DNA from: Pseudomonas sp.
GTDB taxonomy: Bacteria; Pseudomonadota; Gammaproteobacteria; Pseudomonadales; Pseudomonadaceae
Assembly (NCBI GenBank): GCA_007713455.1
Contig: VMRT01000001.1
Span: 1 to 64,000, forward strand
Reading direction: 5' to 3'
DNA: 64,000 nucleotides
Position 1 is the stretch's first letter, and each line of letters starts with the position of its first letter. Made by a program: the position numbers and the translations under genes. The notes below the pieces were generated by a model, which worked only from the letters and a program-made list of their open reading frames with translations, did no database searches and was not told the origin of the DNA. Of the stretch, positions 30,762-38,989 are shown one piece after another.

Positions 30762-31655
30762 ATGCATCCGGGCCAGGTTTTCACACTCATTCTCGCCGCC
30801 GCGCTTTGCGTCGGCGGGGCGTGGATCTGCATCGGTCGCTGGTCGCGTGCCCGTCATTTGCTCGATACCCCGACTTCTCGCATTCGCTCGGCAGCCCAGG
30901 GGTATGTCGAGCTGGTTGGTGTGCTACGCGAGCTGATGGTGCCGCAACCGATGGCGCCGCTGACCGGCGAGCGCTGCCTGTGGTGGCGCTACCGTATCGA
31001 GGAGTACCGTTCCAACGGCAAGCGCAGCAGCTGGAGTGTGGTCGAACGCGGCGTCAGTGAAGCCTGGCTGCGTCTGGCCGATGCCACCGGCGAATGCCTG
31101 ATCGACCCGCGTGGCGCGGAGGTCCATCCCGCCTTCCGCAAGGTCTGGACCGGCGATCTGCGCCACCCGCGCGGTGTCGCTCCGAATGGCTGGCTCGGCC
31201 TGTTCAGCATCGGCAAGCGCTATCGCTACACCGAGGAACGTCTGCACGAGGGTGAACCGCTTTACGCACTCGGTGATTTCCGCACGAGCGGCGGCGGGCG
31301 ACAGGGCCTCGACCTGCAATCCGCCAAGCGCGACGTGATCCGTCAGTGGAAGGGGGATTTCGCCGGCCTGCTGCAGCGTTTCGACAGCAACGCCGACGGT
31401 CAGCTCGACGAGCAGGAGTGGAGTCGCGTACGCCTGGCGGCGCGCCTCGAGGCGGAAGACCGGCATCGCGAGAGCAGCGCCGCGCCGGCATTGCACCAGC
31501 TGGGGCAGCCCGGGGAGGCGCTGCCTTTCGTACTGTCCAGCCACGGCGAAGAAGTGCTCACGCAGCGCTTCTACTGGCAGGCCGCCGGTGGTGCACTAAT
31601 GTGCCTGGCTGGCGCCGTCTGGCTGGCGTCGCAGCTGGGTGTGACGGCCTGGTAA
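30762..31655 (+). CDS. GIDE-domain membrane protein with EF-hand calcium loop
   Basis: 297 residues. TM1 (about 6-24) and a C-terminal helix (about 272-292) flank a soluble domain. The segment SAAQGYVELVGVLRELMVP with PLTGERCLWWRYRIEEY is characteristic of the GIDE family, named after a eukaryotic E3 ligase; the bacterial proteins have no RING, so a ligase role should not be assumed. Residues 208-219 (DSNADGQLDEQE) form a canonical EF-hand loop with Asp/Asn at 1, 3, 5 and Glu at 12. Translationally coupled to lemA, a pairing seen in pseudomonads. Calcium-dependent membrane function is inference. Confidence 0.8.
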   Translation: MHPGQVFTLILAAALCVGGAWICIGRWSRARHLLDTPTSRIRSAAQGYVELVGVLRELMVPQPMAPLTGERCLWWRYRIEEYRSNGKRSSWSVVERGVSEAWLRLADATGECLIDPRGAEVHPAFRKVWTGDLRHPRGVAPNGWLGLFSIGKRYRYTEERLHEGEPLYALGDFRTSGGGRQGLDLQSAKRDVIRQWKGDFAGLLQRFDSNADGQLDEQEWSRVRLAARLEAEDRHRESSAAPALHQLGQPGEALPFVLSSHGEEVLTQRFYWQAAGGALMCLAGAVWLASQLGVTAW

Positions 31656-31665
31656 ACCGGCCGGC

Positions 31666-32349
31666 TCAGCGCTTGCGTTTTTCGGCGATCCAGATGGTAT
31701 GCCGGGTGCCGCGGTTGCCGTGGGCGAACACCTGCACTTCTTCGGCCTTGAAGCCGGCCTTGGCGAGCTTGTCGGAAAAGGCGCGGTCGGCGCTGGCCGA
31801 CCAGACCGCGAGGATCCCGGACGGGCGCAACGCGCGGGCGCAGGCGTTGAGGCCGTCAGCCGAGTACAGCCAACTGTTGCTCTTCTGCGTCAGTCCCTCG
31901 GGACCGTTGTCGACGTCCAGCATGATCGCATCGAAGCCCTGGGCTTGTTCCCGCAGTAACTCGGCGACGTCCTGATTCAGCACCCGTGCGCGGGCATCGC
32001 GCAGCGGATTGCCGGACTTCTCACCGAGCGCACCGCGGTTCCACTCGATCACCCCTGGCACCAGTTCGGCGACCAGCACCTCGGCGTCCGGCCCGAGATG
32101 GCGCAACGCAGAAGCGAGGGTAAAACCCATCCCCAGCCCACCGATCAGCACGCGGGCCTGCGACCGTGCGGCGATCCGTTTGCAGGGAATCTCCGCCAGC
32201 GCGTCCTCTGAGCCATGGGTGCGGGTGTTCATCAGTTGATTGCCGTTTCCGCCCTGGATCTTGATGACGAAGTCATCGCCATATTCGAACAGGCACAAGG
32301 CGCCGCCAGTGGGAATGGCGGCGGTATCCAGGAGTACGAAGCGTTTCAT
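31666..32349 (-). CDS. Spermidine synthase-like SAM/dcSAM-binding protein
   Basis: 227 residues with a Rossmann methyltransferase fold: RVLIGGLGMGFTLASAL (motif I), VAELVPGVIEWNRG (acidic loop) and DAIMLDVDNGPE (motif post-I), the pattern of spermidine synthases and relatives. The N-terminal tetramerisation domain of true SpeE is short or absent and the usual YHE substrate motif is not seen, so aminopropyl transfer is uncertain. It converges with the GIDE gene. Pseudomonads carry speE elsewhere. Confidence 0.8.
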   Translation of the reverse strand: MKRFVLLDTAAIPTGGALCLFEYGDDFVIKIQGGNGNQLMNTRTHGSEDALAEIPCKRIAARSQARVLIGGLGMGFTLASALRHLGPDAEVLVAELVPGVIEWNRGALGEKSGNPLRDARARVLNQDVAELLREQAQGFDAIMLDVDNGPEGLTQKSNSWLYSADGLNACARALRPSGILAVWSASADRAFSDKLAKAGFKAEEVQVFAHGNRGTRHTIWIAEKRKR

Positions 32350-32480
32350 CGGGGACTCGTTGTAGGCGCGGGCGATAAAAGGCTGGAAGTGTGGCCCATG
32401 TGCTCATGACTGGCCAGCGCCAGGGGGCAAGTGCGGGAGGCGATCGAGGCGGCGATGCGCGCCAGCCGCGCGCTGTCGGG

Positions 32481-34541
32481 CTAGCGCAGCTCGGAATTGA
32501 CTGCCCGATCGAATGGCGTCGACTGGCGCAGCAGCAGGTCGAGATCGCGGGCGGGCAGCGGCTTGCTGTAATAGTAGCCCTGGCCTTCCTGGCAACCTTC
32601 GGCGATCAGATAGGCTTCCTGCTCCGGTGTTTCGACGCCCTCGGCGATCACCGTCATGCCGAGGCTTTTGCCCAGCTGGATGACCGCGCGCACGATGGTC
32701 GCGCCCTCGTCCTGGCCGATGTCCTGGACGAAGCTCTTGTCGATCTTGATCTTGTCCAGCGGCAGGCTCTTGAGATAACTCAGCGAGGAGTAACCGGTAC
32801 CGAAATCGTCGATCGCGATCAGCGCGCCGGAGCGCCGCAGGCTGTGCAGGTTGTGCGCTGCCGCGTCGATGTCTTCCATCAGCCCCGTCTCGGTCACCTC
32901 CAGTTCGAGGGTTTCGGCCGGCAACTGGTGCTTCTGCAGCAGCTCGCCGATCATCTGCGGTAGCTGCGGGTGGCGCAGTTGTACGGTGGAAAGATTCACC
33001 GCAACGCGCAGACCGGTGTAGCCCTCGGCATGCCACTGCCGCAGCTGGCTGCAGGCCTGATCGAGCACCCATTTGCCGATCTCGATGATGCTGCCGTTCT
33101 GCTCCGCCAGCGGGATGAACAGATCCGGTGGGACCAGCTTGCCCTGGGGGTGTTTCCAGCGGATGAGTGCCTCGACGCCGGTGATGCGGTTCTGGCGGTA
33201 GTCGACCTGGGGCTGGTAGACCAGATGGAACTCGTTGCGCTTGAGCGCTTCGCCGAGGTCCTTTTCCAGCTCCCGACGGGCGCGCATCTCGCTGTCGATG
33301 CTGGCGACATAGAACTGGTAGCGGTTGCGCGAGCGGCTCTTTGCCAGCGTCATGGTCTGCTCGGCCTTTTGCAGCAGCTTCTCGGTATTGTCGCCATCTT
33401 CCGGGTACAGCGTGATGCCGATGGTGGCGCGCAACCGAATCGGCTCGCCGTCGAATTCGATGGGGTTTTCCAGATCGTCCAGCAGCGCCTGAGCGAGCTC
33501 GGCGGCCTCGTAGGGCTGCTCGATGCCGCTGAGTACGAGGACGAACTGATCGCCGCCCAGTCGTGCCAGCGCACCGAGACGGCCAGCGGAGCCGCGCAGG
33601 CGGTCTGCCAGGGCCTTGAGCAGGCAGTCGCCGGCCTGATAGCTGTACTGCTCGTTTACACCCTTGAAGTCGTCAAACCCCAGACAAAGCACTGCGACGC
33701 GCCGCTGCATGCGTCGAGCCTCGTCGAGAATGTGGTCGAGCTGACTTTGCAGCTGCTGCCGGTTCGGCAGACCGGTCAGGGAGTCGTACTGGGTCATGCG
33801 ATACAGGCTGCTTTCAGCCTCCTGACGCAGGTGCATGTTGTGTTCGATGGAGGCGAGCAAGCCGTTGGCCGTTTCCACCCACAGGCCCAGCTCGTTGCGC
33901 TCATGCCCACGGATCATCGGCAACTTGTGCTCGCCGGGCCGGTCGGGGTTGATCCGCGCCAGATGCTCGATGAGCTTGGTCAACGGACGGGTCAGCAGCC
34001 ACTGGTAGATCAGGAAGAGCACGAAGCCCAGCGTAAGCGCACGCAGGATGCCGACGATGAAGATCACGATGGAGTCGTTGATGAATTCCTGGCCGTATTT
34101 GGCGGTGTCCAGGGTTATGCGCAGCTCGCCGTAATATTCGTTGTAAGGCGGTTTGCCGATCAGCGGAATCGAGAACTGTCGGTCGCGATGGAGAATCGGA
34201 TCGGTCAGCCAGCGTGTCGGTAGGTCGATAGGTGGTCTGATCTTCAGCGCCAGCATGCCTTCGTCCGGATGGCCGATGGATGCCATGCGAATCGATTCGT
34301 GCTGGAAGAGCCCGTCCATCACCTGGGCGCCCATCTCGCGGTCGAGGCTGTAGATCGCCTGAGTGGACGGGTCGCGGGTCATGCGCAGGATGCGTTGGGC
34401 ATCGGCTTCGATCAACTGGCGTGTCTTGTAGGCGCCGAAGATGATCTGTGCGCAGCTGAGCACCAGCCCTACCGCAAGCGCCGCTAGCAGGACTACACGC
34501 AGGAGCTTACGCGACAGGCTATTGCGCATTTCCAGCTTCAA
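32481..34541 (-). CDS. bifA: BifA: cyclic-di-GMP phosphodiesterase (HAMP-GGDQF-EAL)
   Basis: 686 residues, close to P. aeruginosa BifA. TM1 (about 12-36) and TM2 (about 157-181) flank a periplasmic domain; then HAMP, a GGDEF domain with degenerate GGDQF (329-333), and an EAL domain with EAL at 457-459 and DDFGTGYSS at 578-586. The GGDQF domain is inactive as a cyclase while the EAL domain hydrolyses cyclic-di-GMP; in P. aeruginosa loss of BifA raises biofilm formation and stops swarming. Neighbouring sodB matches the P. aeruginosa order. Transcription is leftward from a noncoding region of 285 bp. Confidence 0.94.
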   Translation of the reverse strand: MKLEMRNSLSRKLLRVVLLAALAVGLVLSCAQIIFGAYKTRQLIEADAQRILRMTRDPSTQAIYSLDREMGAQVMDGLFQHESIRMASIGHPDEGMLALKIRPPIDLPTRWLTDPILHRDRQFSIPLIGKPPYNEYYGELRITLDTAKYGQEFINDSIVIFIVGILRALTLGFVLFLIYQWLLTRPLTKLIEHLARINPDRPGEHKLPMIRGHERNELGLWVETANGLLASIEHNMHLRQEAESSLYRMTQYDSLTGLPNRQQLQSQLDHILDEARRMQRRVAVLCLGFDDFKGVNEQYSYQAGDCLLKALADRLRGSAGRLGALARLGGDQFVLVLSGIEQPYEAAELAQALLDDLENPIEFDGEPIRLRATIGITLYPEDGDNTEKLLQKAEQTMTLAKSRSRNRYQFYVASIDSEMRARRELEKDLGEALKRNEFHLVYQPQVDYRQNRITGVEALIRWKHPQGKLVPPDLFIPLAEQNGSIIEIGKWVLDQACSQLRQWHAEGYTGLRVAVNLSTVQLRHPQLPQMIGELLQKHQLPAETLELEVTETGLMEDIDAAAHNLHSLRRSGALIAIDDFGTGYSSLSYLKSLPLDKIKIDKSFVQDIGQDEGATIVRAVIQLGKSLGMTVIAEGVETPEQEAYLIAEGCQEGQGYYYSKPLPARDLDLLLRQSTPFDRAVNSELR

Positions 34542-34657
34542 ATGAAGGTCCTTTTCCGTGCCGACGCTCGGTTGCGGAAGTATTGTTAGTCATTCGGCAA
34601 TCGTCAAAGGCAATTAAACCAGTAAGTCAGCAAGCTCCGACTGTGCCGGCAGTACGT

Positions 34658-34735
34658 CTTAGGATGCAAGCCCAAAGGCGTAATCCTAAGGGAAACATTG
34701 CCCGTCGATTACCGATACCGTAAGGCGACTTTTTT
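34658..34735 (+). ncRNA. Candidate small RNA between sodB and bifA (hairpin plus terminator-like end)
   Basis: In the 285-bp gap, CTTAGGAT (34658-34665) pairs with ATCCTAAG (34683-34690). Downstream GTCG-A-TTAC (34704-34712) pairs with GTAA-GG-CGAC (34720-34729) and is followed by six T residues (34730-34735). This looks like a short plus-strand transcript ending in an intrinsic terminator. No convincing promoter and no known sRNA family was recognised, so this is speculative. Confidence 0.3.
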
Positions 34736-34782
34736 CCGGGCTGCAAATGTATAGCGGCAGGCGACACCGAACCCTTAAATGA

Positions 34783-34808
34783 AAATGCCCGCAACAAGTG
34801 CGGGCATT
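34783..34808 (-). terminator. Intrinsic terminator of sodB
   Basis: AATGCCCGCA (34784-34793) pairs with TGCGGGCATT (34799-34808) on either side of a 5-nt loop; on the minus strand it is followed by TTCATTT. It ends the sodB transcript 19 bp after its stop. Confidence 0.85.
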
Positions 34809-34826
34809 TCGTTAGCGCTGGGTGGC

Positions 34827-35408
34827 TCAGCCGGCGAAGTTCTTCGCGACGAAGTCCCAGTTGACCAGGTTCCAGAACGCTTCGACGAACTTCGGACGAG
34901 CGTTGCGGTAGTCGATGTAGTAGGCGTGTTCCCAGACGTCACAGGTCAGCAGTGGCTTGTCACCTGCAGTCATCGGGTTGCCGGCACCGATGGTGCTTGC
35001 CAGGCCGAGGCTGCCGTCGGACTTCTTCACCAGCCAGGCCCAGCCGGAGCCGAAGGTGCCGATGGCGGTCTTGGTGAACTCTTCCTTGAACTTGTCGAAT
35101 GAGCCGAAGGATGCGTTGATGGCATCGGCCAGCGCGCCGGTCGGCTGACCACCGGCGTTCGGCGCCAGGCAGTTCCAGAAGAAGGTGTGGTTCCAGACCT
35201 GAGCGGCGTTGTTGAAGATGCCACCGGAAGAGGTCTTGATGATGCTTTCCAGATCCTTGCCTTCGAACTCGGTGCCCGGGATCAGGTTGTTCAGATTGGT
35301 CACGTAAGCAGCGTGGTGCTTGTCGTGGTGAAACTCAAGCGTCTCGGCGGACATGTGCGGCTCGAGAGCGTTCTTTTCGTACGGCAGCGGCGGCAATTCG
35401 AAAGCCAT
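34827..35408 (-). CDS. sodB: Fe-type superoxide dismutase SodB
   Basis: 193 residues, the usual SodB length. Converts superoxide to hydrogen peroxide and oxygen in the cytosol. The metal ligands are in place: His in [12 protein letters not shown] and NHTFFWNCL, Asp/His in [32 protein letters not shown] and FGSGWAWLV are family blocks; [10 protein letters not shown] fits the Fe rather than Mn form. AGGAGATAC precedes the ATG. In pseudomonads sodB rises when iron is plentiful, through small RNAs; no such RNA is visible here. Confidence 0.96.
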   Translation of the reverse strand: MAFELPPLPYEKNALEPHMSAETLEFHHDKHHAAYVTNLNNLIPGTEFEGKDLESIIKTSSGGIFNNAAQVWNHTFFWNCLAPNAGGQPTGALADAINASFGSFDKFKEEFTKTAIGTFGSGWAWLVKKSDGSLGLASTIGAGNPMTAGDKPLLTCDVWEHAYYIDYRNARPKFVEAFWNLVNWDFVAKNFAG

Positions 35409-35808
35409 GATGTATCTCCTACTCAGGTGTCGAGGATTGATGCGGCCAGCTGGAAGGAGCGTGTGAGGCGTGCCGGCGATACCGGTGAGCAGGAGCGAAC
35501 GTGCGTCCCGCCCTGACCTCTGTCGTTCCCTTCGCTCGCTACATGCTTGCGCAATCTCTGGCCGTTCACGGTCGGCCGAACAGACAGACTGAAGCCTTCC
35601 GCTTCATGTCTGCGAGCCAGCGATCATAGCACCCGACCTGCGGCAAAACCACGCGGCAACTGTATGGAATATAGGTTCCAGAGGGGTTGGCGAGGCGAGG
35701 CAGCGGATGCAAACAACTGGCTGCGCCTTGCGTGGACCGCGCCGTCGGGCTGGGCGTTCCTTGCGACCTGCAAAAATGGCGCGCGGCCGGTTGTCGCGCG
35801 CCAGGGCG
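35409..35808. other. 400-bp intergenic region between sodB and argO
   Basis: No gene with a ribosome site or family similarity is seen on either strand. The right-hand end holds the argO terminator (35772-35802). The left end should hold the sodB promoter, but no clear -10/-35 pair was recognised. Confidence 0.6.
35772..35802 (-). terminator. Intrinsic terminator of argO
   Basis: On the minus strand GGCGCGCGA pairs with CCGCGCGCC and is followed by ATTTTTG. It lies just after the argO stop at 35809. Confidence 0.8.
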
Positions 35809-36417
35809 TCAGCTGGCGAATGCGAGCTGTGAGGCAATCGCGAACATCATGGCGGCGACGCCGAGGTCGATCAGACGCCAGGTCAGCGGGCGGGCCAGCC
35901 AGGGCGCAAGCCAGGCGCCACCGAGCGCCAGGGTCATGAACCACAGTGTCGATGCACTGGCAGCGCCCAGTGTGTAGGCGCCTGGCTCGGGCTGCTGTGC
36001 GCCGAGTGAGCCGATCAGTACCACTGTATCGAGATAGACGTGCGGATTGAGCAACGTCACCGCCAGCGCGGCCAACAGCACCGCCCGCAGCGGTCGCGGC
36101 TGCGCATCAGCGCTGCGCAGGCTCTGTGGCTTGAACGCGCGACGCAGCGCCAGGGTGCCGTACCAGAGCAGGAACGCAACGCCGCCCCAGCGCGTGATCT
36201 CCAGCAGTAGCGGGTTGTCCGCCAGCACCGCTGCCAGTCCGAATACACCGACGCTGACCAACAGTACGTCACAGAGGATGCATAGCGCCGCCACTGGCAG
36301 ATGGTGCTCCCGGCGCAGGCTTTGCGCGAGCACGAACGCATTCTGCGCGCCGATCGCCATGATCAGCCCCGCCGCGACCAGAAGGCCGTTGATATAGCTT
36401 TGCCAGATTGCATTCAT
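35809..36417 (-). CDS. argO: LysE/ArgO family amino-acid exporter
   Basis: 202 residues, six membrane helices. The N-terminal GLIMAIGAQNAFVLAQSLRREH is the LysE/ArgO signature and ALAVTLLNPHVYLDTVVLIGSL carries the conserved Asn-Pro-His. ArgO exports arginine and toxic analogues such as canavanine; LysE members also export lysine. It is divergent from the argP-like regulator gene (intergenic 90 bp), the normal arrangement, which points to control by that regulator. Confidence 0.92.
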   Translation of the reverse strand: MNAIWQSYINGLLVAAGLIMAIGAQNAFVLAQSLRREHHLPVAALCILCDVLLVSVGVFGLAAVLADNPLLLEITRWGGVAFLLWYGTLALRRAFKPQSLRSADAQPRPLRAVLLAALAVTLLNPHVYLDTVVLIGSLGAQQPEPGAYTLGAASASTLWFMTLALGGAWLAPWLARPLTWRLIDLGVAAMMFAIASQLAFAS

Positions 36418-36507
36418 GCCGCACGCCTCGTCCGATTTACTGGCGAGTCTGGGCAGTGGGGCGTTATAAGAGAAACAAATTTTCTTCAGGGTGCATTAGG
36501 AATACTG

Positions 36508-37398
36508 ATGTTCGATTACAAATTACTTGCGGCGCTTGCGGCGGTTGTCGAGCAGGCGGGTTTCGAACGAGCCGCGAAGGCGTTGGGGCTTTCGCAATCG
36601 GCCATATCCCAGCGGATCAAATTACTCGAGGCGCGCGTCGGCCAGCCGGTGTTGCTGCGCGATACGCCGCCCCGGCCGACCGAGCTGGGTCAACGATTGC
36701 TCAACCATGTGCAGCAGGTGCGCTTGCTCGAGCGGGACCTGCAAGGGCAGGTCCCGGCGCTGGACGAAAATCGCCTGCCCGAGCGATTGCGTGTTGCCCT
36801 GAATGCCGACAGCCTGGCGACCTGGTGGGCCGGCGCGGTGGCGTCGTTCTGCGCCGAGCATCGGGTGCTGCTCGATCATGTGGTGGAAGACCAGGCGGTC
36901 GGGCTCAAGCGCATGCGGGCTGGCGAGGTCGCAGCCTGCGTGTGCGCGGCGGAACGGCCGCTGGCAGGCGCGCGCAGTCAGTTTCTTGGGGCGATGCGCT
37001 ATCGCGCGCTGGCCAGTCCGGTCTTTGTCAGTCGGCATTTCCAGCGACCGGCAGCCGCTGCGGATCTGGCTCGGGTGCCTGCCGTGGTCTTCGGCCCGGA
37101 TGACCAGCTGCAACACCGCTACATGGCAGCAGTCGGCGGGGGAGAGGCGTTCGTCCATCACCTCTGCCCGTCGTCCGAAGGTTTCGTACGCCTGCTGCAG
37201 AGCGGGCTTGGCTGGGGGTTGGTGCCGGAGTTACAGGTGCGCGGCGAACTTGCGCGCGGGGAATTGGTCGATGTGCTGTCCGGACCGCCGATCGACGTGC
37301 CTTTGTATTGGCATCACTGGCGTAATGGAGGGCAATTGCTCGACGAGCTGACCCGGCATCTGGTGCGTTGCGCCAGCGACTGGTTACTGGTTGATTGA
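36508..37398 (+). CDS. argP: ArgP/IciA LysR-type regulator
   Basis: 296 residues. LysR helix-turn-helix near residues 15-40 (EQAGFERAAKALGLSQSAI) and a C-terminal effector domain; MFDYKLLAALAAVVEQ is typical of ArgP. ArgP activates argO with arginine and is inhibited by lysine. ATG 36508 is the fitting start, since the frame runs on upstream over argO without a ribosome site. A TATAAG -10-like box lies at 36465-36470 in the shared intergenic space. Confidence 0.93.
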   Translation: MFDYKLLAALAAVVEQAGFERAAKALGLSQSAISQRIKLLEARVGQPVLLRDTPPRPTELGQRLLNHVQQVRLLERDLQGQVPALDENRLPERLRVALNADSLATWWAGAVASFCAEHRVLLDHVVEDQAVGLKRMRAGEVAACVCAAERPLAGARSQFLGAMRYRALASPVFVSRHFQRPAAAADLARVPAVVFGPDDQLQHRYMAAVGGGEAFVHHLCPSSEGFVRLLQSGLGWGLVPELQVRGELARGELVDVLSGPPIDVPLYWHHWRNGGQLLDELTRHLVRCASDWLLVD

Positions 37399-37402
37399 GC
37401 GG

Positions 37403-37669
37403 TCAGGCGAGTACGCGCTGGCCTCGGTAAATGCGTACCGTGGCGCCGCTGCTGGCCGCGCGTGGCGGAGGTGGTGCCGGCAACCGATCACTGAACGCGG
37501 CGAGCTGGCGTCCGAGTTCGCGGGTCAGCTCATCGTTGGAGTTCATGCACCCGGCAAGCATTGCCGTAACCGCATCCGCTTGGTCGAGATGGATGTCGAG
37601 TTGCTGCTCATCGCGAAGTCTGCGTCGCAGGCTGCGCATGCAGTCGATAACCGCCTTGTTCAGCTCCAT
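37403..37669 (-). CDS. Small hypothetical protein
   Basis: 88 residues, no recognised domain. The start MELNKAVIDCMRSL at 37669 follows GAGGAAC; an in-frame upstream ATG at 37705 has no site. The N-terminal 60 residues look helical and charged; the C-terminus has a proline patch (LPAPPPPRAAS). It converges with argP, 4 bp apart. Conserved-hypothetical in pseudomonads is my guess, not verified. Confidence 0.55.
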   Translation of the reverse strand: MELNKAVIDCMRSLRRRLRDEQQLDIHLDQADAVTAMLAGCMNSNDELTRELGRQLAAFSDRLPAPPPPRAASSGATVRIYRGQRVLA

Positions 37670-38028
37670 GCTGTGTTCCTCGTGAATTGCCCTAAGGCCC
37701 AACATCCCTGTCGGAAGTGTCTATCCGCTGGCAAGAGAGACAGAGCAAGTGGCGTACCAATTTCCGGCGTTGCTGCGCGGTTTTTGCATCTGGCAGGCGA
37801 AGCGCCCGGCTGGCGAGGCTTGCAGACTGCCCGTAGGCGATGGTCACCGCTGTGGTGCCTGCTCGCGGGGCTGCCGAGTGCGCCATTCGATGCACCGTGA
37901 TGCGTATCACAAGCGGCGCACTGCTCTACCACGGTGCATCTGCTCCACCGGCGCGCCGTCACTGATGGGCACGCCCTGAATCGTTATACTGCGCGCTGCA
38001 TTTCGCACCGCGCCATTGAAGGTACCCC
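37670..38028. other. Intergenic region of about 360 bp without a clear gene
   Basis: No supported ORF on either strand. TATACT at 37985-37990 is a plausible -10 for the coiled-coil gene starting at 38029. Nothing else stands out. Confidence 0.5.
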
Positions 38029-38934
38029 ATGCGCAACGATGCTCACGACGAACTGGACAACATTCCCAGCCTGACCGCCGGCCGTGACCGCGTGGAGCCC
38101 TATCCGGCGCCGGATCTCGAGCCGATCCGCAGAACCGCCGATGAGCCTGTGGATGACGGGCGCTCCCGCCAGAAACGTCGCCCTGCAAGCACTGCTGGCA
38201 AGGTGAGCACGGCGCCGCTGTGGGTCATGGTGCTGGCCTTGCTCCTCAGCCTTGGCGCGCTCGGCTGGTGGAGTTATCAGAAGATCGCCATGCTGGAAAT
38301 GCAGCTGGTCGCCACCCAGGAAAGCTTCGCGCGTATCAGTGAGGATGCCGCGGGACGACTGCAGGACATCAGCGGGAAAGTCGTTGCGACCGAGTCCAAT
38401 GTGACTACGGAAAGCGAGGCGGTGAAACTGCGCATCAAGCAGCTGGAGCAACAGGCCATCGATCTTGACCGCAAGCAGCAGGCCTTTGCTACTGAACAGC
38501 AGAGTCTGACTGGCAAACAGGGCAATCAGGATCGGCGCATGGATGAGCAGGGCAAGCGCCTCGAGCAGCTGGGTGCCGACCTGCAGGCTCAGCAGGGGAG
38601 TACTGCGACACTGGCAGAGAGCGTCAAGGCGTTGGGCAGCGAGCAGGCTTCACTCAAAACGACCCTGCACGAGCAGGGCAAGCTGGCCGGACGGGTCGAC
38701 AGCCTGAGCAAGGACATCGCGGCGCTGAAGCAGGGCGGTAACCAGAGTCAGGCGATCAGCCGGCTGGAGCAGGACATCCTGGTGCTGCGCAGTGAGTTGG
38801 ACAATCGGCCGGCGCCCGCGCCAAACGCGATCAACACCGCCGAGTTCGACTCCTTCCGGGCTCAGGTCACCCGCACCATCAATTCCATGCAGGGGCAGAT
38901 CGCCAATCTGCAAGGTCAGCTCGACGGACGTTAA
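38029..38934 (+). CDS. Single-span coiled-coil membrane protein
   Basis: 301 residues. A charged N-terminal cytoplasmic tail of about 60 residues, one membrane helix (PLWVMVLALLLSLGALGWWSY, about 62-82) and a long periplasmic coiled coil (about 88-270) rich in Gln, Glu and Lys heptads, ending in a short helix. There is no enzymatic motif. Proteins of this shape often act as cell-envelope spacers or assembly factors; the function here is unknown. Hairpin sequence follows the stop. Confidence 0.75.
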   Translation: MRNDAHDELDNIPSLTAGRDRVEPYPAPDLEPIRRTADEPVDDGRSRQKRRPASTAGKVSTAPLWVMVLALLLSLGALGWWSYQKIAMLEMQLVATQESFARISEDAAGRLQDISGKVVATESNVTTESEAVKLRIKQLEQQAIDLDRKQQAFATEQQSLTGKQGNQDRRMDEQGKRLEQLGADLQAQQGSTATLAESVKALGSEQASLKTTLHEQGKLAGRVDSLSKDIAALKQGGNQSQAISRLEQDILVLRSELDNRPAPAPNAINTAEFDSFRAQVTRTINSMQGQIANLQGQLDGR

Positions 38935-38944
38935 CCGCGTAAGA

Positions 38945-38975
38945 GCCGCCGCGCGTATTCGCGACGGCGGCCTTT
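38945..38975. terminator. Hairpin between convergent coiled-coil gene and estA
   Basis: GCCGCCGCGCG (38945-38955) pairs with CGCG-A-CGGCGGC (38960-38971). T residues after it are few. Placed between two convergent stops, it may end both transcripts. Confidence 0.6.
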
Positions 38976-38989
38976 GCGTCCTTCGAGCT

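Noticed and set aside
30762..31655. Calling the GIDE-like protein a ubiquitin ligase
   Set aside because: No RING domain or other E3 feature is present and bacteria lack the ubiquitin system; the family name is only inherited from a eukaryotic protein.
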